DNA from: Chloroflexota bacterium
GTDB taxonomy: Bacteria; Chloroflexota; Anaerolineae; Anaerolineales; Villigracilaceae
DNA length: 64,000 nt
Direction: 5' to 3'
Assembly: GCA_013112685.1 (NCBI GenBank)
Contig: JABFGC010000002.1
Coordinates: 1,064,902-1,128,901, forward strand
The translations under genes were made by a program, and so were the position numbers. The notes below the pieces were generated by a model. It ran no database searches and was not told where the DNA came from. It saw nothing but the letters and a program-made list of their open reading frames with translations. This document shows, in pieces, positions 53,508 to 61,065 of this stretch (its first letter is position 1; every line of letters starts with the position of its first letter).

Positions 53508-55055
53508 TCATCTCTTTTTGAAAATCACGACATTCGTTGTCTCGTAGGATATTGCGTAATCGTCAGACTCCCTTAATGCCGCAGGCAAGCCGTATAACAG
53601 GGATGTGGGCGCGTTTTTTGTCCCGCAGGGATTCGCGCCGGGTTTGATCGAAATGTAGATGTAATCGAAATCCTTTCCAGAAGAGGCGAGCGCTTCATCG
53701 AGGCAGTCTGCCCCGGCGTTGATGCATGCCTGGGCGTTTGCGCGCGGAACGAAATTTTGGAAAAAACCGTCGGCAGGCAGCCATTCCCGTCCCTGCAGGG
53801 TAAGGATGCTGGTTCGTTCGGTGAGCGCGGGGAACCATTCTTCGGTGGAGGCGCACATGGGGTCGGTCTCGCCTGTCAGGACGAGGAAGGAGGCGTCTTT
53901 CGGTGTATTCTCTCTAACCCACTTCATGGAAGCCTGCTCATCGGGCGAGACGTGACGTTCTGCGAGGAGGATATCCAGATAGGTAAAGTTTATAAATACA
54001 AAAAAGACAAGAAATGAAAGGAGGATTTGTTTTCCGTGACGAAAACGCCCCGCCAGCGGGAGCAGTTCGCTTGTGATAAAAAAACCGGCGGCGAGGGCAA
54101 GCGGAATGTTTCCCGTCGTGTGCGAACTTCGCGGCTGGACAAGATGAATCGCCGCCAACAAGAGCGGGATAAAATAATCCCTCCTTGCCAGTAGAAAGAG
54201 AATGCCCAAAAATCCGAGGACTCCCAGCAGGTCGAGATAAGGCTCTTCGGTGAGAACGTCAAAATTGACCAGGCGCAGGACAGACCCAAATGACTGGCTG
54301 CCAGTTTTCAGGGCGGAAAGAAGCGGTTCGATCCCATGCCGGTGGATTGCCCATCCATACCAGGGACCGGCAAGCAGGATAACCCCGGCGACGATCCATC
54401 CTGCCTGCAGGGCTTGCTTGAGCGAGCGCGATTTCACCAGCCAGATCAGAATCGGCAATGAAAACGCATAAACGCTCGCCTCGGTGTGACTGAGAAGGGT
54501 CAGGCTTCCGGCAAGGATGATGCCTGCGATGGATTTCGTTTCGTTCTTTACAAAAAACTTCCACGAAAAATACAGGGTCAGGATCAGGAAAAACAAGCCG
54601 AGGCTGCGGGTAAGTCCTCCGCCTGCCGAGAGCCAGGTGCTCATGCGCGGGATGAATGCAAAGACAAGCGCAGCAACCGAACTTTGAAATTTATCTTCGG
54701 TGATTTCCCTTGCAAGCAGGAAAAACACCGGGATGGTCAGGGTGTTGAACAACGCGGGCAGCCAGCGGATGATCTCGATTGCAGGCGCGTTGAAAACGCT
54801 GCCGATGAACCCGCCGATGTAAAAAGCCAGAGGCGGATAGACCAACGGGATGTTGAGGTTGTTGTACGATGTATATAGCGGCGGGACGAAGCGGCTGGCT
54901 TGCAGGTCGTTCATCATTGTGTAAAACAACCCGCCGTCGTTGATGGGGAATCCCGCCAGCCAGGCGGGCATAAAACGAAACCAGCCGCCAAACAAAATGG
55001 CGGCTAGAAGGATGAGCGTCCCGACCTCGTCGGGGGTCAGCGATCTTTTCTGCAT
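53508..55055 (-). CDS. GT-C membrane glycosyltransferase, paralogue 2
   Basis: The 515-residue protein has the same plan as paralogue 1, with MPAWLAGFPINDGGLFYTMM in the first loop and RWLPALFNTLTIPVFFLL after it. The soluble C-terminus carries TGETDP and EEWFPALTERTS, matching TGVKSP and IEWFPALVERRS in the partner. The start at 55055 overlaps the mutS stop codon (TAATG), so translation is likely coupled to mutS. The two paralogues end 10 bp apart. Confidence 0.8.
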   Translation of the reverse strand: MQKRSLTPDEVGTLILLAAILFGGWFRFMPAWLAGFPINDGGLFYTMMNDLQASRFVPPLYTSYNNLNIPLVYPPLAFYIGGFIGSVFNAPAIEIIRWLPALFNTLTIPVFFLLAREITEDKFQSSVAALVFAFIPRMSTWLSAGGGLTRSLGLFFLILTLYFSWKFFVKNETKSIAGIILAGSLTLLSHTEASVYAFSLPILIWLVKSRSLKQALQAGWIVAGVILLAGPWYGWAIHRHGIEPLLSALKTGSQSFGSVLRLVNFDVLTEEPYLDLLGVLGFLGILFLLARRDYFIPLLLAAIHLVQPRSSHTTGNIPLALAAGFFITSELLPLAGRFRHGKQILLSFLVFFVFINFTYLDILLAERHVSPDEQASMKWVRENTPKDASFLVLTGETDPMCASTEEWFPALTERTSILTLQGREWLPADGFFQNFVPRANAQACINAGADCLDEALASSGKDFDYIYISIKPGANPCGTKNAPTSLLYGLPAALRESDDYAISYETTNVVIFKKR

Positions 55056-56430
55056 TATTTCGAGAACCTCTTTTGCCACTCGAACAACTTGTTCAACGCC
55101 TCGATGGGGGAAAGCGAATTAACATCCAGTTCCTTCAACTCCTCCAGCAGCGGATTGGTTTCGGGAAACAACGCGATTTGTTGGGCGGCGTGCGGGTCAA
55201 TCTTCACCGCGCGGCCCGATGAGCGTTCCAGTTCCATCATGATCTCGTTGGCGCGACCGATCACCGGCGCGGGCAAGCCCGCCAGTTGCGCCACGTGAAT
55301 CCCGTAGGAGCGATCCGCGCCGCCGGGGATGATCTTGTGCAGGAAGACCACCTTGCCGTCCGCCTCACTGACCGCCACATTGTAGTTGCGGACGCCGGGC
55401 AGCAACTCGGCGAGTTGAGTCAATTCGTGGTAATGCGTTGCAAATAACGTCTTCGCGCGCAGGTGCGGATGATTGTGGATATACTCGATAATCCCCCATG
55501 CAATGGACAAGCCGTCATACGTCGAAGTGCCGCGACCGATCTCATCGAGAATTAGCAGACTGCGCGGGGTGGCGTGATGCAAAATGTTCGCCGCCTCGAC
55601 CATCTCCACCATGAAGGTGGATTGCCCCGCGTGAATCTCGTCTTGCGCGCCGATGCGGGTGAAGATGCGATCAACGAGTCCGATTCTTGCCGAAGCCGCA
55701 GGCACGAACGACCCCATCTGCGCCATCAGCACGATCAGCGCAGTCTGCCGCAGGTACGTGGACTTGCCGCTCATGTTGGGTCCCGTAATGACGCGCACGA
55801 TCTCGCCTTTTTCGAAGATGATGTCGTTGGGGATGAAGCGTTCGGCTTTCAGGGTTTGCTCGACGACGGGATGCCGCCCTTCGTGAATCTCCAACTCGCT
55901 TCCTTCGTGAACTTGGGGCTTGACATACCCATTGAGGGCTGCGACTTCGCCCAAAGCGGACAGCACGTCCAATTCGGCGATGGCGCGCGCCGTGGCGAGG
56001 ATTTTGTTCGCCGCCTTCGCCAGTTCCGCACAGACTTCCTTGAACAGGCGTGTCTCGATTTCCTTGATGCGTTCCTCGGCGTTCAAGACCAGCGTTTCAT
56101 ATTCTTTCATTTCCGGTGTGATGAAACGCTCGGCGTTGACCAGCGTCTGCTTGCGGATGTAATGTTCGGGGGCTTTATCCGCTGCGCCGCGCGAGATTTC
56201 GATGTAATAGCCGAAGACCTTGTTGTAGCCGACTTTGAGCGTCTTGATGCCCGTCTTCTCGCGTTCCACAGACTCGAGGTTGGCAATCCACTCGCGGGCA
56301 TGTTTGGAGGCATCCATCACGCCATCCAACTCAGACGAATATCCGGGACGGATCACGCCCGTGTTTTGCAAAGTCGCTGGAGGATCGTCGTCTAAAGCGT
56401 TTTGCAAAAGCGACAGCTGCTCCTCACAGA

Positions 56431-56497
56431 CCGACCACTGCCCACTGATCACTGACTTCTGATCACCGATCACTGACCTCTGATCACTGATCACTTC
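56431..56497. repeat. Repeat family R2 inside mutS
   Basis: A run of cactgatcactga-type units on the plus strand, read in frame by mutS as [19 protein letters not shown]. The same family lies inside the FAD/Fe-S gene at 61600-61668. Confidence 0.75.
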
Positions 56498-57063
56498 CTT
56501 TATCTTCGGCAATTCCGCAAGCGTAGAGCGCATCGCCACCAAATCCCTCGGCTGCGCCTGCCCGGCAATGACCCGGTTGATGAGGCGTTCCAAATCCGCG
56601 ATGGGTTTCAAGGCTTCACGCAGTTCCGCCCGCACCATGCCGTTTTGAACGAAATACTCCACGCCGTTTTGGCGTTTGTTGATTCGCTCCACATTGAGCA
56701 GCGGCTGGCTGACCCACTGATGAATCATGCGCTTGCCCATCGGGGTGATGGTCAAGTCGAGCGTGCCGAGCAGGGAGCCTTTTCTCTCGCCGCGCAGCGT
56801 TTCATCCAGTTCGAGGTTGCGGCGGGTGGAGGCGTCCAGCGTCATGAACTCGTTCAGGCTGTACGAGCGGAGCGAGGTCAGCAGGTTGAGCGCGTCGGGT
56901 TGGGTGTCTTTGAGATATTGAATGATCGCCCCGGCCGCGCGGACGGAGAGACTGTATGCTTTCAATCCAAACCCTTCCAGCGTGGAGGCTTTGAATTGAG
57001 TTAGAAGCACCTCGCTACACTTTCCCGGCTCGAACTTCCAGGCGGGCATGGCGGTCAGATGAT

Positions 57064-57101
57064 ACCCCTCGCCCTCTGGGAGAGGGGTTGGAGTGAGGGA
57101 T
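57064..57101. repeat. Repeat family R1 inside mutS
   Basis: ccctctgggagagggg hairpin with a flanking gagtgaggg, read in frame as [13 protein letters not shown]. Relatives are at 32164-32245 and 63692-63726. Confidence 0.75.
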
Positions 57102-57657
57102 TGATTGTCAGGATGCAGGATTTCTGCGGGATGCAATCTCGTCAACTCGGCGCGCAACGCCTCGAGCGGCAGTTCGGTGACGGCGAACTCTCCCGTGGTC
57201 ACATCGGTATAGGAAACAGAAGCAACTATCCCTGAGGGTGAAGCGGAGGAATCCAACACCACAGCGGCGAGATAATTATTCGCATCCCCCGGCAAAAGCC
57301 CGGGCTCGGTCACCGTCCCCGGAGTCACAACACGAACAACTTTGCGTTCGACGAGTCCTTTTGCGGGAACTTCTCCGATCTGTTCGCAAATGGCAACGTG
57401 ATACCCCTTTTCGATTAGGCGCGCGAGATAATTTTCGACTGCATGATACGGAATGCCCGCGAGCGGCACGCGCACCCGCCGCCGACGGGGCGCGAGGTCA
57501 GCACGATGTCCAATTCGCGCGCGGTGATTTCCGCGTCTTCATCGAAGGTCTCGTAAAAATCGCCAAGCCTGAAAAACAGGATGGCGTCGGGATGTTTTTT
57601 CTTTTCTTCGAGATATTGCCTGCGAATGGGAGTGACATCTTCGTTGGACATGCTCTG

Positions 57658-57663
57658 ATTTTA
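57658..57663 (-). promoter_or_regulatory. -10 box of mutS, probable leaderless start
   Basis: Minus-strand TAAAAT 6 nt before the mutS ATG at 57651. Confidence 0.35.
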
Positions 57664-57684
57664 CTATGGGCGAAAGACTTGGGC

Positions 57685-57690
57685 TATAAT
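57685..57690 (+). promoter_or_regulatory. -10 box of gpmA
   Basis: TATAAT 29 nt before the ATG at 57720, with AGGAG between. No good -35 is seen. The gap to the divergent mutS is 68 bp. Confidence 0.45.
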
Positions 57691-57719
57691 TCGCGCGACA
57701 CCATTTTCAGGAGCGCGCG

Positions 57720-58466
57720 ATGTACAAACTCGTTTTGGTTCGACACGGACAAAGCACGTGGAATCTCGAAAACCGCTTCACAGGTTGGACGGACGTGGAC
57801 TTGACCGACCTCGGCAAAGCCGAAGCCGCCGAAGCGGGAATGTTGTTGAAGGAAGCGGGCTATGATTTTGACATCGCTTACACTTCGGTTCTGAAGCGCG
57901 CCATCAAAACCCTGAACATCGTTCAGGACGTGATGAACCTTGATTGGCTTCCTGTCGTGCGCGCGTGGCAGTTGAACGAACGCCACTACGGTTCGCTTCA
58001 AGGTTTGAACAAAGCCGAAATGGCTGAAAAATTCGGCGAAGCACAGGTGAAAATTTGGAGACGTTCGTATGATGTGCCGCCTCCCGCGCTGGATTGGAAC
58101 GACGAGCGCCACCCGCGATTCGACCGCCGCTACGCCTCATTGACTCCCGAACAACTGCCCGCCACCGAGTCGCTTAAGATCACCCTGGAGCGTGTTCTCC
58201 CTTATTGGAATTCCACCCTTGCGCCGGAGATCAAATCGGGCAGGCGCGTGCTGGTCGTCGCGCACGGGAATTCCATCCGCGCTTTGGTGAAGTATCTTGA
58301 TAACATCTCCGAATCCGAGATTACTGAGTTGAACATCCCCACCGGCTTGCCGCTGGTTTACGAACTCGACGCGGATTTGAAACCCATCAAAAATTATTAT
58401 CTCGGCGACCCCGAAGAAGCCGCGAAGAAAGCCGCGGCGGTGGCGAATCAAGCCAAGGTGAAATAA
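57720..58466 (+). CDS. gpmA: 2,3-bisphosphoglycerate-dependent phosphoglycerate mutase
   Basis: The 248-residue protein shows the phosphohistidine motif [32 protein letters not shown] and the second His in [15 protein letters not shown]. It interconverts 3- and 2-phosphoglycerate in glycolysis. The length is the family norm. The tail [13 protein letters not shown] is longer and Ala/Lys-rich. It is divergent from mutS. Confidence 0.96.
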   Translation: MYKLVLVRHGQSTWNLENRFTGWTDVDLTDLGKAEAAEAGMLLKEAGYDFDIAYTSVLKRAIKTLNIVQDVMNLDWLPVVRAWQLNERHYGSLQGLNKAEMAEKFGEAQVKIWRRSYDVPPPALDWNDERHPRFDRRYASLTPEQLPATESLKITLERVLPYWNSTLAPEIKSGRRVLVVAHGNSIRALVKYLDNISESEITELNIPTGLPLVYELDADLKPIKNYYLGDPEEAAKKAAAVANQAKVK

Positions 58467-58475
58467 ATTTTCGAC

Positions 58476-58525
58476 GATGGACGACGGGCCGTTGACCATG
58501 GTCTATCGTCCATCGTCCACGGTCT
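58476..58525. repeat. Palindromic repeat between gpmA and the UroD-family gene
   Basis: gacgatggacga and tcgtccatcgtc are exact 12-bp inverted arms around a loop containing the palindrome gaccatggtc. It directly follows the gpmA stop codon. Confidence 0.7.
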
Positions 58526-58529
58526 TTCT

Positions 58530-59687
58530 ATGCCCCTCACGTCCCGCGAACGAGTCCTTGCCGTCCTCAACCACGAAGTGCCAGACCGCGTACCGATTGT
58601 CATTGGTCCCAGCAACGCGACCGGTATCAGCATGCCCGCCTATCGCAACCTGAAAAAGCACCTCGGTTTCGATGCGCCGGAGCAGTATTTATACGACTGG
58701 CCCGAACTTGGCACAGTGCTCATTGACGAGCCCATCCTCGAACGCCTGCACAGCGACGTGCGCGGAGTCCATGACCGCGAGCCGCCGCGACATCCGCGAG
58801 AAGAACGCAAACCGCGAAGCCGGCTCCCCTTACTTCAACTCATGGGGGTCGGCTCGGTGGAGGGCGACCCCGGCACCTGGTTTCCTGCCATCCACCCGCT
58901 CGCGGATTCTCATTCCATTGCCGACCTCGAATCCTATCCCTGGCCCGACATGAACGACCCCACGCGCGTGGCGCACGTCCGCGCCGAGGCGCAGCGACTC
59001 AGGCAGGAAAACCAATACGCCGTCCTTGCCACGCCCTGGCTGGCGTTTCCGCTCGAACGCGCCTATGCCGTGCAGCGCATGGACAGATTCTTCTACAACC
59101 TCGGCAAGTATCCCGATTTCGCGGCGGCGCTGGTCGCAAAGATCGCCGAATTGTGCAAAACCCTCATGGGAAACTTCCTGCGCGAGTGCGGCGATTTGAT
59201 TGACATGGTCAAGATCGGCGACGACCTCGGAATGCAGACCAGCCTCATGCTCTCGCCGAAGATGTACCGCCAGTACATCAAGCCCATCCACGCGGATTAC
59301 ATCGCCTTCATCAAATCGCGTACGAAGGCAAAACTCTTCTTCCATACCGACGGTGATGTCTTTCCGCTCATCCCCGACTTCATCGAGATGGGCGTGGATA
59401 TTCTCAATCCCATCCAGACCTCGGCGGGGAAGATGTCCAATCTCGAAGAACTAAAAAAACAGTTTGGCAAAAACCTCGTCTTCTGCGGCGCAATTGACAC
59501 GCATCGCATCCTGCCCTTCGGCACGCCGGACGAAGTCCGCGCCGAGGTGCAGCGAATCATCGAATCGCTGGGCAGGGATGGCGGCTATATGCTCGCGTCT
59601 GTGCATACCATCATGCCAGACGTCCCCCCGGAAAACATCCTCGCCATAGTGGATGCGGTGGAGGAGTTTGGGTGGTACAAAAAATAG
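58530..59687 (+). CDS. UroD-family protein (uroporphyrinogen decarboxylase or corrinoid methyltransferase type)
   Basis: The 385-residue protein has the family's barrel features: ERVLAVLNHEVPDRVPI at the start, MVKIGDDLGMQTSLMLSP, LFFHTDGDVFPLIPDFIEMG and VDILNPIQTSAGKM. It is more like the methyltransferase-type branch than the haem enzyme, so the substrate is uncertain. Residues about 84-105 read out of frame: a second frame gives RRDIREKNANREAGSPYFNSWG, which looks native. Two compensating indels near 58780 and 58840 are probable. The start ATG at 58530 follows a repeat. Confidence 0.85.
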   Translation: MPLTSRERVLAVLNHEVPDRVPIVIGPSNATGISMPAYRNLKKHLGFDAPEQYLYDWPELGTVLIDEPILERLHSDVRGVHDREPPRHPREERKPRSRLPLLQLMGVGSVEGDPGTWFPAIHPLADSHSIADLESYPWPDMNDPTRVAHVRAEAQRLRQENQYAVLATPWLAFPLERAYAVQRMDRFFYNLGKYPDFAAALVAKIAELCKTLMGNFLRECGDLIDMVKIGDDLGMQTSLMLSPKMYRQYIKPIHADYIAFIKSRTKAKLFFHTDGDVFPLIPDFIEMGVDILNPIQTSAGKMSNLEELKKQFGKNLVFCGAIDTHRILPFGTPDEVRAEVQRIIESLGRDGGYMLASVHTIMPDVPPENILAIVDAVEEFGWYKK

Positions 59688-59709
59688 GGGAAAAGCATCC
59701 AAGCCGAGA

Positions 59710-61065
59710 ATGAACTTGATAACCCGAAATAAAAAGCATGCTCAATGGTTCGCCGTCTTCTTGGCGATACTCCTTCCATTTCTCCTCATCCGCTTCTTTC
59801 CCAGGTTCTACCACGCCAGCGATGTGGATGATTTCCGACGCTGGTCGCAGGCGTGGGAGGCGGACTGGCGCAGCGTGTACGTCAACTGTGAGCGCTGTAA
59901 TTACCCGTTTGTGGGAACCCTCCTTTCCGGCGGGGTGATGAGCGCGATCAACATCGAAACCTTTGCCCGGCTTGCCAACCGTTTCCGCTATTATCTCGCC
60001 GTTGTGGATGCGCTGAACGTTCTGGCGTTCTGGCTCATCCTGAAAAATCTCCAAGTGAAAAATGCGCCGCTCTGGGCGGGAGTCATTGGGCTCCTTCCAT
60101 CGTCCTGGCTGGGCTCGTCCGTCTGGGGGCAGATAGACGGCATCGGGCAATCCCTGATTTTGCTCTTCTTCCTCCTGCTCATCTGGTTCAACCGCCAAAG
60201 CCGGTCTGCGGGGCAGGTGTATCTCTTCGCCGCCCTTGCCGGGTTTTTGCTCTCGCTCATGCTGTTGACGAAGCAATTGATCTATTTCAGCGTATTTGCA
60301 TTGGGAATGATTTTCATTGCAAATGTCCTAACCCGCTTTGGCGTATCCATCCGCGGCGTATTGGCGGGCGCAATCGCGCTGCTGGCGTTTTTCCTGCCCG
60401 TCCTTCTCGTTGACGTGAGCCTGAAACTAAAAGACCCGTATTTTTCCCATCTCCAATACATCCTTGTCACCGGCAGTCAGCACGGCAACGTCGTTACATA
60501 CACCGGCTTTAACTTGTGGGTTTTCTTTTCGAACGACCCGCTTGGATCGTCCCGCCTGCCTGTGCCGGTCCAAATCGGCTCTCAAACGTTGTTTTCGGTT
60601 GTTCCTTATTCGGCTGGAATATTCCTCTTTTTGATGGTCAACGCTTTGTTGATTCTCGTTTTCGCAAAAGGCATTCATCGCAGCGTCCCGCCGGAAGAAG
60701 CGCTTCATCGTCAATTCATCCCGATGTCGCTGGTTTACCTCGCGCTGGTCAACCTGGGTTTCAACCTCACGCTCACCGGCACGCATGAACGCTACCTGTA
60801 TCATTTTTATCCGTTCATTCTTGTCGCCTGTCTTGCCTTGCTGAACCGCCCCGGGTTTTTCAACCGTTCCATGCTGGCGGTTTTGCTTGCCGGGGCGTGC
60901 CTCTACGGAGCGTATTTGTTCGCCTACCTCAATCGCTGGGTGCTGCCGACCAGTCTCGCCGCCCTGCGGTGGATGAGCGCGATTCATCTGATGCTTTTTG
61001 GCTATATCTTTTTCGCCGCGATTCGACAGTTCGGCTCGCGGATGTTCGATTTATCCCAATCATGA
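59710..61065 (+). CDS. GT-C-like membrane protein (DUF2029-type)
   Basis: The 451-residue protein has about 11 membrane helices. The first extracytoplasmic loop has FYHASDVDDFRRWSQAWE, with the acidic pair expected of GT-C enzymes, and a later loop has TGTHERYLYHFYPF. It probably transfers a polyprenyl-linked sugar. The ATG at 59710 gives the usual short N-terminus. It ends overlapping the next gene at an ATGA junction. Confidence 0.72.
   Translation: MNLITRNKKHAQWFAVFLAILLPFLLIRFFPRFYHASDVDDFRRWSQAWEADWRSVYVNCERCNYPFVGTLLSGGVMSAINIETFARLANRFRYYLAVVDALNVLAFWLILKNLQVKNAPLWAGVIGLLPSSWLGSSVWGQIDGIGQSLILLFFLLLIWFNRQSRSAGQVYLFAALAGFLLSLMLLTKQLIYFSVFALGMIFIANVLTRFGVSIRGVLAGAIALLAFFLPVLLVDVSLKLKDPYFSHLQYILVTGSQHGNVVTYTGFNLWVFFSNDPLGSSRLPVPVQIGSQTLFSVVPYSAGIFLFLMVNALLILVFAKGIHRSVPPEEALHRQFIPMSLVYLALVNLGFNLTLTGTHERYLYHFYPFILVACLALLNRPGFFNRSMLAVLLAGACLYGAYLFAYLNRWVLPTSLAALRWMSAIHLMLFGYIFFAAIRQFGSRMFDLSQS

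Larger units (their letters stand above)
55055..57651 (-). pseudogene. mutS: DNA mismatch-repair protein MutS, one frameshift, two inserted repeats
   Basis: The corrected 865-residue protein starts [30 protein letters not shown] (mismatch-binding region; the Phe of FYE is present) and has the ATPase [16 protein letters not shown] and [16 protein letters not shown]. One missing base between 57475 and 57490 breaks the frame before [16 protein letters not shown]. Two repeat-element peptides are embedded: [11 protein letters not shown] (57064-57101) and a Ser/Asp/Gln/Val-rich stretch (56431-56497), both in linker regions. A TAAAAT lies 6 nt before the ATG. Confidence 0.93.
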
